A stretch of DNA of 60,035 nucleotides, taken from Ophiocordyceps camponoti-saundersi (nom. inval.). Lineage: Eukaryota; Ascomycota; Sordariomycetes; Hypocreales; Ophiocordycipitaceae. Below are positions 10,801 to 21,049 of this stretch, piece by piece. Where the stretch lies: assembly GCA_003339415.1 (NCBI GenBank), contig PDHQ01000214.1, forward strand, positions 1 to 60,035, in the 5' to 3' direction. The notes under the pieces were generated by a model. That model had not been told where the DNA came from and did not search any database. It saw nothing but the letters and a program-made list of their open reading frames with translations. Each line of letters starts with the position of its first letter. The stretch's first letter is position 1. Position numbers and translations under genes: made by a program.

Positions 10801-10910
10801 CTTTTAAGCTTAGGTTTAAGTTAGTTTTAAGGTTCCTTAAGTTAGTTTAAGCTAAGTAAGCGCGGGCGTAAGCGCGTTTAAAGGTGCTAAGGGCGTACGA
10901 GAGTTCTTAT
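7890..10910 (+). pseudogene. Decayed frame of about 1,000 codons, unidentified
   Basis: A single plus frame can be followed from about 7890 to 10910; the part from about 8400 to 9880 was read codon by codon. All interruptions are TAA or TAG, several inside Gln-rich contexts, and no TGA was met. Restoring Gln gives a uniform protein rich in Leu, Ile, Tyr and Lys, with basic segments near the end (LSKRGRKR at about 10840-10870). No catalytic motif was recognised: no RT Y-x-D-D, no DDE signature and no zinc knuckle was seen. One open frame of this size suggests a large protein of a transposon, or a repeated host gene such as those found in fungal subtelomeres. Both are only possibilities. Confidence 0.45.
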
Positions 10911-11217
10911 TAAATAATAAGGCACGTAAAGCTATTATTATTATCCGAGGGGGTTTAGTATAGGGGTCCTATTTTCTTTCTCTATCGTATAAGGTAGCTA
11001 TTATATATATTACTAAGTTATATAAGAGAGTAAGGTTAAGTATAATAGATTATTAATCTTTTTATCCGCGGTTATCTTTTCTATCTTAGCTAATCTATAT
11101 ATTATTTAATATACTAATTAATATTAAATAAGCTATCCGTTATTAGTAATAAGGGGGGGGGGTTAGAAAAGAGTATATTATTATAATGCTTTTTATATTA
11201 TTATATAAACGGGATAG
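10911..11217. other. AT-rich flank with poly-G run
   Basis: The frame to the left weakens here. A G10 run (11153-11162) and scattered CG words are present. No gene seen. This is the left flank of element G. Confidence 0.4.
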
Positions 11218-11221
11218 CTAT
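11218..11221 (+). repeat. Target-site duplication of G, left
   Basis: CTAT before the left LTR is repeated at 25270-25273 after the right LTR. The match is only 4 bp, or 5 bp (CTATT) if the LTR end is moved by one base. Confidence 0.65.
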
Positions 11222-11419
11222 TATTAGACAGGCGTTAGAAGACAAGGCATAAGGGGACAAGGGATAGGAGGATAAGAAAAGGGGACTTAGAGGAATTATT
11301 ATTATTATTAGACTTACTATTAAACTAATATAAAAGGAATCACGACTACTAATACCCTAACGTATAATACTATACGATCTAATCTAATCTTATAATTTAA
11401 GACCGATCGAGGGATTTTA
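11222..11419 (+). repeat. G 5' LTR
   Basis: 198 bp; starts TATTAGACAGGCGTTAG and ends GAGGGATTTTA. Compared with the 3' LTR it keeps more CA (GACAAGGCAT against GACAAGGTAT), so the two LTRs were mutated to different extents. Confidence 0.85.
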
Positions 11420-11435
11420 TAGTAATAAGACTAAG
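11420..11435 (+). promoter_or_regulatory. Candidate primer-binding site of G
   Basis: TAGTAATAAGACTAAG starts at the base after the 5' LTR. Undoing one G-to-A change gives the usual TGG start. The primer tRNA is not known. Confidence 0.45.
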
Positions 11436-11779
11436 ATCCAGCGTATTACTATATAAGCTATAGAATTAATATAATAATATTATCTAATAATAATAGCTAA
11501 GTATTTAAGGATTTCGGCAGATTATTAAATTAGGAAGCGAAGTAAGTTCTAATTAAGTTAAGCGGGAGCTACCTAGAGTAAGTTTAGCTATAGCTACTTA
11601 TTATTACCGAAAAAGCGGCCTTATAGTAAGTAAGGTAGGAAGGACTATATAAGCAAGAATAAAAGGGGAAAGAGGATAAGAGAATATAAGAAAACCCCGT
11701 AAATATAGATAGTCTTCCCTTTTTTTTTCCTTTCTTTATTATCGCTGAAAGTAATTAAGATAAGAAGAATATTAGGATA

Positions 11780-13246
11780 GGTAAGTAAAAAAGATTAGAG
11801 GCGTATAATTTTCCTAGATAGACTAATACTAGAAGTTTTTTAATTCGAAAAAACGCACTTATCTAATAAAAGAATACTTAGCTTTACTAGATATTTAGTA
11901 ATTATAATTATAAGGGCTATAAGAAAAGGTAAGTTATTAAAATATACCTAAGAAGCGCCCTAAGGTAGAAGATTAGAAGATAATATTAGATATAAGTTTA
12001 TTATAAAGTTTACCTAGTTTATTAGAAAGTTTATTATATTATCTACTTTATCTCCTTCCCCTAGTAAATTAGACTAATCTAATAATTATATACCTAGTAC
12101 TAATATAAAAGAATATTATTAGATTAGAGGGTAAGTATTATTTTACTATAGCGTTAACTTTACTATTAGGGCTTAAGCTATTTATTAAATACTTAAAAGA
12201 TATCTTAGCTAAAAGGTACCTTAATTAGTATAATACTAATATAATACTATTAAGTATCTAAGGAGAGATATATAATATTATCGTTAGGGAGATCTTCTTT
12301 TCGAGTCTTTATAGTAAAGCTACTAACTAATATAATAAGTTAAATAATAAAGATTATACTTAGTTTAAGTTAGTAACTCTATTTATAAATAAGTTTAAGG
12401 AGGTAAACTTAATTATAAAAAGTACCTTTATTATAAAAGCGTATAAGTTTAGTTATAAAAAAGGAGAATTGCTAGCTAATTATACGAAATAAGTAAAGGC
12501 TTTTTATAGCTAAGTAAAATTAAAAACTTAACGGATTTTACTTACTAACTTTTTAAATCGGATAACTAAAAACGCTAAGAAAGATAAATAGTATAAGTAA
12601 GCTATTATTAAGCGCCTTTATATTAATAGTAAGTAAAAGTTATTAATAGTAATAGTAAGCTTAATATAGTTTAATATTTAACTTATTATATATAATCTAC
12701 GTAATATAATATCTAAAAAGATTAAGAGAGATATTAATAAAATACTAGCTATAAAGATAAATCTATAAAGAGTAATAGCTAAGTAATAGGAGATAATAAC
12801 TAAGATAGCTAAATTAATAGAATAATCTAATATTATAATAGCGAGTAAATTAAGTAAGTGCTTATAAAACTTAGAAAGCTATCTTATTAGCGGATATTTA
12901 AGTATATAAGGTATACTTAGATAAACTAATACTTAGGTATAGAATTAGAGATATTTATTATAAAATTCTTCGAATATATTATAATAGTAACCTTAAGCCC
13001 TTAGATTACTAAGTATAGGACTTAGATATTAACCTCCTAACCCGAATCTATAATAGTATTTTAAATATAGCGAATAGGGCTATATAAGCTATAATTATCT
13101 ATTTATAGCTTTATTTAATAGAGAAGCGTTCTAGTAGCGGAAAGCTTATTAGGAAACTTACGCGAAGGAAATAAAGAAATAAAGACGCTAGTAACTATAT
13201 TAAGGCACTAGCCCTAGATTATTAATAAAGAATTTAATAGTTATTA
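11780..13246 (+). pseudogene. gag: gag of element G, RIP-mutated
   Basis: From about 12300 one frame reads as a continuous, Lys- and Gln-rich helical protein of about 200 codons, for example KSTFIIKAYKFSYKKGELL and LLANYTKQVKAFYSQVKL, with TAA/TAG in place of Gln. This resembles the capsid part of Ty3/gypsy Gag (a helical domain with a YTKQ-type word). It lies between the 5' LTR and the protease as gag should. A CCHC knuckle could not be made out near the end, where RIP would turn Cys into Tyr. The hAT element interrupts the frame at 13247. The first half (11780-12300) is less clearly coding. Confidence 0.5.
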
Positions 13247-13254
13247 GTTTAGAT
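13247..13254 (+). repeat. 8-bp target-site duplication of the hAT element, left
   Basis: GTTTAGAT here and GTTTAAAT at 21042-21049 differ by one G/A, the change RIP makes. Eight base pairs is the hAT length. Confidence 0.85.
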
Positions 13255-13440
13255 TAGGGTTTAAAATTAGTTAGTAACTTTTTAGTCTTTTTTTAGTTAG
13301 TCCGGACTAACTAACTAAAGTTCTTATTTTTAGGGACTAAATTAGTCACTGACTGACTAAAGTCCTTATAGTAACTAATTTTAGTTAGTTACTTTTAGTC
13401 TTTAGTTAGTCACTAACTAACTAAAGACTAAAAAATTAGT
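13255..13440 (+). repeat. hAT left end: TIR and sub-terminal repeats
   Basis: TAGGGTTTAAAATTAG TIR followed by overlapping direct and inverted copies of TTAGTTAGT, TAGTCCGGACTA and ACTGACTGACTAAAG. CA and TG survive here (TAGTCACTGACTGAC), in contrast to most surrounding DNA. Such arrays are transposase-binding regions in hAT elements. Confidence 0.85.
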
Positions 13441-14572
13441 CACTAGCGTTAATTTTTTTTTATATTTTTAAAAAAACCTTATTAAAAGCGCTTCTAAATA
13501 GTAATTTTTTATAATTTTAGCTATTTTACTTACTTTATAGTAAAAAGTTAAAGATAATTTTTTTTTTAAAAATAATTTTTAAAAATATTAATAAGAAAAA
13601 AAGCTTTAATAAATTATATAATAGTAAAAGATAATTTAAAAAAATAGATAAGTATTATAATAGCTAAAAAGTTCTTTTTTTATAATTTTACTTATTTTCT
13701 TATAATTATTATAAAAATATTAATAGAAAAAATATATTTATTTTAAGAATTTATTATAAGTAAAGATAAATATTATTCTAAAAGCTTTTAAGGCTTATTT
13801 TACTTAGAGTTATATATTTTATAAGGCTATAATTTTTTTTTATTTTTAAATAAATTATTAAAAAAGATAAAAATTATTTTATTTGCTACCCTATACTAAG
13901 TACTAAAAATACTAATATTTATTTTAAAAGCTTAATTAAAAAGAAAAAAATAATTTAAAAAATTAGTAAAGAAGAAAAAGGTGTTCTTTACGTAATATCT
14001 TTTTTTAGGTTAGTAAGGTTATTATAGCCTTAGTTATAAATTATTTTCTATTTTTTACCCTTTTTTCCTTACTAAGTTATTTTTCAGTATAGTAAACTAA
14101 GATATAGATAAAGTTTTTATTTTTTATAAAAATAACTCCTTTAATAATAAGGTTAAAAATATAAATTAAATCTTTTTAAGTAATATATTTTTAAGCTTTC
14201 TTATAAGATTTTTTACTTAAAATTATAATTATTTATTTATATTTATTTATATTATTAACTTTAAAATATTTTTTTTATTTAAATAAAAGATTTAAAATAA
14301 AAGCTAATAATAGCCTTATAATTATAAAATAAATATAGCTTATAGCTTAAAAAAAGCGAACTTTTTTACCTTTTTTTTATTACTTTTATTTCTATTTATT
14401 TCTTCTTTATAAAATATATTAAACTAAGGGAATAAGTAGCTACTTTATATAATTACTCTTTAAATTTAAATAATACTATATTAACTTAGAAATAAACCTT
14501 ATAAAAAATATAAGTAAGTTTTTTAAGCTATAATAAAGTTTTTCTATTTTTTAATTATATTTTATCTTACCC

Positions 14573-15270
14573 TATACCTTTTTTTAAATTCCCTAAGTTA
14601 TAAAAAGTACTTTACCCCGCGGTAGCTACGCCGCGCGTAATATACCTATTTTAGTAAGTAATAGAAATATATTTTTATTTCCTTTAAGAATTTATTTAAA
14701 ATAGATATAAAATAGCTAAAATTATAAAAAAAAAACCTAATATAGCTAAGGCTATAAAGAATCTTATATTTTTTCCCCTATCTTTTTCCTACTTTTTTCT
14801 AGTTTTTTCTTTAAGTTAATATAAAAGAGCTTTTTATACCTACCCCTCTTTATAAGTAATACGAGGTTTTAAGTAAACTTTTAAACTTTACTACTAAAAA
14901 ATTTTTTAAGAATATAAGGAAGGTATATCTACGAAAAGTAAGTTTATAATTAGATACGCGGCGTAAGGCGCTTTTCTAAGCCGATTACTAAGTACCCTTA
15001 CTTATTTTCCTTATACTAAGAAAAATTTTCAAAGTCTCCTTTTTTCTTTAATAACTTAAAAGTTCTATAAGATAACTTAAACTTTAATTTACTCTATTAC
15101 CTTTAATTTTTATTTAATAAAGATAAAAAAGGTATCTTTAGGAAGCTTTTTTCCTAAAGAATTAGATAGCGCTAACCGCTTTTAGCCTAATGCCCTTAAT
15201 CTCTTAAAATATCTAACTTAAATTTTATAACTTTAATTATTACTTAGGGAGAGTCTATTTTACCTAAAAT
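14573..15270 (+). repeat. Direct repeat, first copy, inside the hAT
   Basis: About 700 bp starting around ATTCCCTAAGTTATAAAAAG (14590) with the GC word CCCCGCGGTAGCTACGCCGC match 16068-16129 plus 17093-17740, the second copy being interrupted by the solo LTR. The second copy runs on into the transposase gene; the first does not. It looks like a partial tandem duplication or the remains of a second hAT copy. Confidence 0.75.
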
Positions 15271-16460
15271 ACCTCCTCTTACTTCTATTTCTTAATATAA
15301 GCTACTTAAAAAGCTTTCTAAATTTTAATTAAAAAATACTAATTATTTTTAGCTATTTATTATTTATAGAGAATAATTACGCGTATTAAAGTATAATATA
15401 CTATTCGATCGTTTCCTTTTCCTAGGAAAATAAGTAAAAGGAAAGAAAAAAGGTAAAAAAAAACTATAAAAGTATAAAAAAAAGCTTATAAAAAAGCTAG
15501 AAAATTAGCGGAAAAAGTCGGGGAGCTTTATTATAACGAAGAACCTTAAGATAACAAAAAGCTAGATTAGAAATAATATATAGAATAGTTTAATAAAATT
15601 ATTTATAAATAACTTATTAGTATAATAGTTACTTTCTTATTTTCTTATTAGTATTTTTTAAAAAAAAATTTTAAAAATAATTTTTATATTTTATATCTTA
15701 TAAGCTTTATATATATATTTTTTATAAAATTTATTAAAAAGTAATTATTAGTTTTAAAAATACCTTTTATTATATAAAGAATAATTATTTACTTATAACT
15801 TACTAAAAAGTTAGTATTACTTTTAAAAAAAATAATACTAATTTTTATTATAATATAGCTTATTTTAATTTTTTTTTAAAATTTTTCTCTATTTAAGCTA
15901 GCGTTTTAAAAATATATTTTTATAGAAAATATAATATATATATTATTAATATTCTTACTTTATTTTTTAAATACGCTATAAGTAAGAAATATAATATAAT
16001 AAAAATCTATTTAGGAAGCTTTTTAACTAAAATATTATAAATTACTTTTACTCCTTTTTTTTACTTACCCTTTATATTTTTTTTAAATTCCCTAAGTTAT
16101 AAAGAGTACTTTACCCCGCGGTAGCTACGTGTAATAATCTAGGATATAAATACTAGTTAAAAGTACTATTCTTATTATATAAGCAGTATTTATTATATAA
16201 ACAGCTTAATAATATAAATTATATAATAAAGTAAAAATACTAGTATCTAGTATTTAAATTACGGCTAAACCTCGGAAGGTTAAACCCCGGATAATAAGAT
16301 AAGATAATAAAGATAAGAATAACGAATAAAATTCCTAAGATAAGAAGAATAGTTAGAGACGGTTAAAAACGGAAAGAAATATCAGCTATTATAAATAAAG
16401 AATTATCTATTATAATTTATTATTAGCCTAGAAGCTAATAGAACATAATAGAATAGAATC

Positions 16461-16702
16461 AAGCTATTCTATTCGCTAAGGAATATAGTAGATTTAAAAT
16501 TAAGGGTTAATTTTAAAATAGGAATTTAATTTTAAAGCAAAAGAATATAATAGAAGTAATTAGAATAAGATAAAGCTATTCTATTCGCTAAGGAATATAG
16601 TAGATTTAAAATTAAGGGTTAATTTTAAAGTAGGAATTTAATTTCAAAGTAAAAAGAATATAATAGAAGCAAATAGAATAAGATAAAGCTATTCTATTCG
16701 CT
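16461..16702 (+). repeat. 112/113-bp tandem repeat in the solo LTR
   Basis: AGCTATTCTATTCGCTAAGG occurs at about 16462 and 16574, and AGCTATTCTATTCGCTA again at about 16687. Two full units and a partial third; the units differ by only a few A/G and C/T changes. Tandem repeats in this part of an LTR often act as enhancers. Confidence 0.8.
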
Positions 16703-16789
16703 AGTATATTTATAATATAAAGCTTCTACGGTATTCTATAGCTTTCTAGCTAGCTTATATAATTAGATAGTTTCTTAGAGAAGGAAAAC

Positions 16790-16797
16790 TATAAAAG
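16790..16797 (+). promoter_or_regulatory. TATA box of the solo LTR
   Basis: TATAAAAG followed by the pyrimidine-rich stretch at about 16805-16850, the same arrangement as in LTR H. Confidence 0.45.
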
Positions 16798-17759
16798 GAA
16801 GGCTTCCTTCCCTTAAAGGGTCTTTCCTTTCCTTCTTCTTTAAGCTTTTAATCTAAATAATTTACACTATAAAAGCCTACTCTCTATAACTTTCCCTTAC
16901 CTTATAAGATATTCCTATTTAGGAAGTTCTTACTTATTTGTGCTTTGTGAATTTCCTATTCCGGCTACCTACTGCCCGGTTAAAGTAAGTAAAGCCCCTT
17001 ACCTTCTTATTACCCCTTTTCTCTCTTTATCTTAGAAGCTTAGATTAAGGGCTACGGGTAAGATTAGGTAATTACGGGTACGATCCGTAACACGACGCGG
17101 CGCGTAATATACCTACTTTAGTAAGTAGTAGAAATATATTTCTATTTCTTTTTAGAATTTATTTAAAATAAATAATAAATAGCTAAAATTATAAAAAAAA
17201 ACCTAATATAGCTAAAGCTATAAGGAGTCTTATATCTTTTTTCCCTACTTTTTTATTACTTTTTTCTAGTTTTTTCTTTAAGTTAATATAAAAGAGCTCT
17301 TTATACTTACCCCTCTTTATAAGTAATACGAGGTTTTAAGTAAACCTTTAAACTTTGCTACTAAAAAATATTCTAAAAATATAAGGAAGGTATATCTATA
17401 AAAAGTAGGTCTACGACTAGATACGCGGCGTAAGGCGCTTTTCTAAGCCGATTATTAAGTACCCTTACTTATTTTCCTTATATTTAGAAAAATTTTTAAA
17501 GTTTTAAGTTTTTTTCTTTAACTTTATAGTTATATATAATAACCTATATATATTATAACTTTAATCTACTTTATAATATTCTATAAATAAGCTATAAAGA
17601 TAAAAAGGGTATTTTTAAGAAGCTTTTTTCTCGAAGAATACGATAGACCTAACCGCTTTTAGCCTAGTCCCCCTTATTTCTCTCAAAATATCCGACTTTA
17701 ACTATACGCCTTTAATTACCTTCTAGGGAGAGCCTTCTTAAGTAACCTCGGCTAATTTT

Positions 17760-20480
17760 AACGGCTACGATAGCGATATAGCTATTAAATTAGATAGTAT
17801 AGAGTTTTCGGATTAGGGACTTTCTTAAGAATTTTCAGGCCTTTCGAAAAAAGGAAAAGAAAAGGAAAAAATAGCTATTTCTCGATATAATACGAAGGAA
17901 TTTAAATTAGGCCCGGATAAGAATTCGAAGATCTATATTTTACAGTATAGCTTATTTACCCGATAGCTTTTTCCGATCGAGGAAAATAAAGAACGAAAAT
18001 TAAAAGCTATTTATACTATATTAGTATTTTTTTTTCTTATTTTTTCCTTATTTTTTATTATTAAAAAGCGTTAATAATTAATTTTTTTATATAAATAGCT
18101 ATTCGAAAGAGTTTATTTTTCTAATTTATAAGTTTTAAGCTTCGAATTTATCCCGGTATTATAAGAATAAGTATAAAATAATTACTTATAATAAAAATTC
18201 TAAAAAAAACTTAAAAAAAAGTAAGTTTATAGCTTTTTTATTATTAATTTACTAATTTTATATTAGAATAACCTACTAAAAAAAATCCGCAAAATTTCTT
18301 CGAAAAACGGGCTAAGTTAAACTTAGCTTTTAATACTAATTTAGCTTAGAATTTAGTTATTAATTTTCTTTTAACTACGAATATTTCTTTTTCTATAATT
18401 TACTCGGAGCTTTTTAATAAGCTTCTTACTTATTATAATTAGTAAGTTATTTTTCCTTTATTTAAATTTTTAATTAACTTTTTCTAGGGACCACTAGCCT
18501 ATCTATTACGCTAAGTTAAAGGATTATTTAAAAGATTACTTTAACGAAGCCCTTTTAAAGTTAAATAATAACTTTATAAGTTACTTTTCTAAAAGTAGCT
18601 TTTATAGCCTTATTTTTAATATCTAGACTTTAGCTACTTAAGATACTTATTTAGGCTTAATTATAGCTTATATTTCCCTAAACTTTAAGCTATATTATAA
18701 GCTTATAGGTAAGTTATTTACTTATTTATTTATTTATATAAACTAATAATCTTTAGCTTTTAAAAAGCTTTTAGAATAGTATACTAGAAATTATATTTAT
18801 ACTAAAATTCTTTCCTACCTTAAAGCTTACCTTACTATTACTTTAAAGTCTATTAATAGGTATATTAATAATTCTTTTATTTATTTATTTATTTACTAAT
18901 AATATTATTTTAGTATTACTTACGATAATGCTACTAATAATAAGACCTTTTTAAAAGCTTATTCGTCGGCTTATAATAACCTTTTTTATAAAGAATTTAT
19001 AGGCTAAATTCGCTACTTAGTATATATTATTAATTTAATAGCCTAGGATATTTTTAAGGCCTTTTTAAATAATTCTAACTTAGAAAAGTAACTTTTAGAT
19101 AAAAATACTACTTTATAAGAGCATAATAGTAAGTTTATTATTTATTTTATAATTTTTTACTAATTATTTATTTTTATAGCGCTTTTTAACCGACTTCGAC
19201 GTATTTTACTTATTATTAAGTATAATATAGAGCCTAAATAGCTTTTTTAAGACGGTTTATAGTAGCAAAAATCTAAGGGAAATATAAAATAATCTAAAAA
19301 AATAAAAGTTATTATCGGTAAGTTTTTTTATTTATTAATTATTTATTTAACTACTAATTAATTAAATAAATAACGCTATAAGGTAGAATTCTACGTTTTT
19401 TATGCTTAAAAGAGCGTTAGAATTCTAATCTGCCTTAGAATAGGTTTCTAAATTAATAGATTATAAAAAGTATAAAAAAATATTCCCTTCTAATAAGGAA
19501 TAGGAAGCTTTGAAAGATTTTAAAGCTATTTTTAACGTTTTTTTAACCCCTTCTATTTATTTATAACGGCACTTCTATATAATAAGCTCCGAAGGATTAC
19601 TATTTATTTTTTAGATTTTTAATCGGCTTACGAAATTATACGAAGATTTTTCTAGCTTTGAAAAAAGCTAGGTATTTTTCTTTCTTTTATTTTTTAAAAT
19701 ACTTACTAATTACTTTTTAGTCTTCTTATTCTAATACTTTTAAAGCCTATATAATAGAGGGCTTAAAAAAACTTAAAAAGTACTTTCTAAAATAACTTAA
19801 AAAAAACGACTTATACGCTTTCCGGCCTTATTTATTCGCTATTATCTTAGACCTACGGTATAAAGATATTTATTTTAAAGAAGACGGCTTTCTTTATTAC
19901 TATTTAGCTATAAAAAAAGATATCTTATATCTTTTTTAAGAGGAATTTAATCTATAAGTAAGATTATTTTTTTTATAATTTTTACTAATTATTCTTAGCT
20001 ATAAAACTATGGAAAATAAAGAAATAAACTTAGGAAGTCTTAGATTATCTGCTTCGGAAGACTTTAACTTTAGTTTAAAGTCTAAAAAAGCAGAAACTAA
20101 TAAAGAATTAATATAATACCTTTTAGAAGCTTATTTACCTTTTAAAGTATAGTTATAATATTTTTTTATAATTTTTTCTCTCTATTTATTATTTATTTAC
20201 TAATTATTTTATAAAGTAACCCGCTTTTATATTAGAAAAATAACGCTTTTCGCTTCCCTACTTTAATAATTTTAGCTAGAAAATTTTTAGCTATTCCGGC
20301 TATATTAGCCTTAATTAAGGCTATATTTTCTATATCCGGTAATATAATTACGTTATGGAGGAATAACCTTAAACCGGAAACTATAGAGTAGTTAATTCTG
20401 CTTAAAAACTAGAATTTAATACTTAATAATTTCTAGGAAATTAAAAAAGAGGAAAATAAAGCTTCAGAAGAAGAAGATTA
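17760..20480 (+). pseudogene. hAT transposase, RIP-mutated, with short introns
   Basis: DNA-cutting and joining enzyme of the hAT element. The 3' part (20251-20400) translates as a textbook hAT dimerisation domain: LARKFLAIPA, then ERVFS-type context (here KAIFSISGN), then LWRNNLKPETIE followed by a Leu-rich end. Upstream exons are protein-like with TAA for Gln. At least four short introns can be proposed with GT starts, an ACTAAT branch site and AG ends: 18709-18756, 19129-19179, 19672-19720 and 19958-19998 (41-51 nt). The N-terminal BED finger was not recognised; its Cys and His would be Tyr after RIP. The start is uncertain, and the frame is broken by stops throughout, so no active enzyme is made. 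Confidence 0.8.
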
Positions 20481-20829
20481 AAGCTTATAAGTCTTCTATT
20501 ATAGCTAGTTTTTTTACTTATTATTATATAAGTTTTTCTAGCTAATAATATATTTTTTTATTAATATTAACTCTTTATATATTAATAATTTTATATAGCT
20601 AAAGATTTCTAATAATTAAATATCTTTAACTTATATTTAGCTTTTTTAAAGCTATATTATATTTCTACTCTTTATTATATTATTATTTATTAAGTTATTA
20701 CTATTATTATTACTAGATTTTATTTTTATTCTTAATATATTAAATTAAAGAATTTATTTCTCGCTTAATAATAATATAATTAAAAAAAAAACTTAATTTC
20801 TATATAGTACTTTTATCGCGCTATTTATT

Positions 20830-21041
20830 AGTATTTTTTTTAGATTAAATTAGCTTACGTAAGCTGACTAAAAGCTTAGTCCTTTTAGTCTTTAGTCTTT
20901 AGTCAGTTAGTCCTTATATTTAAGGACTAACTAAAGTCCTTAGGCTGACTGACTAAAGACTGACTAAAAGGTATATACTTTTAGTCCGGACTTTTTTTAG
21001 TTAGTCCTAACTAACTAAAGACTAACTAATTTTAAACCCTA
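20830..21041 (-). repeat. hAT right end: TIR and sub-terminal repeats
   Basis: Mirror of the left end, with repeated TTAGTC/GACTAA words, AAGGACTAACTAAAG, GGCTGACTGACTAAAG and the final ACTAATTTTAAACCCTA. CA is nearly absent but CTGAC words survive. Confidence 0.85.
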
Positions 21042-21049
21042 GTTTAAAT

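Larger units (their letters stand above)
16130..17092 (+). repeat. Solo LTR, 963 bp, lightly mutated
   Basis: Starts TGTAATAATCTAGG and ends ATCCGTAACA, an intact TG...CA pair. Flanks are CTACG (16125-16129) and CGACG (17093-17097), a 4 of 5 match, and the GC word of the hAT repeat that it splits continues across it. It contains TATAAAAG (16790), a CT-rich leader and a 112-bp tandem repeat. CA/TG pairs are more frequent than in neighbouring DNA, so it was inserted late or was too rare to be a RIP target. It is related to LTR H at 135-1233. Confidence 0.75.
13255..21041 (+). mobile_element. hAT-superfamily DNA transposon inserted in G
   Basis: The ends form an inverted repeat: TAGGGTTTAAAATTAGTTAG at 13255 and its complement ending CCCTA at 21041, flanked by an 8-bp duplication with one RIP-type difference. 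Just inside both ends are many copies of TTAGT, ACTAA and GACTAACTAAC words (13264-13432 and 20870-21030), the sub-terminal repeats typical of hAT elements. The plus-strand transposase has a clear C-terminal dimerisation domain (20251-20400). At 7.8 kb it is long for a hAT; part of this is a 963-bp solo LTR (16130-17092) and a direct duplication of about 700 bp of its left part. Confidence 0.9.

Noticed and set aside
16130..17092. Left LTR of a full element ending at LTR H
   Set aside because: LTR H lies to the left and in the same orientation, is much more mutated and differs in sequence; the hAT repeat resumes directly after 17092, so this is a solo LTR.
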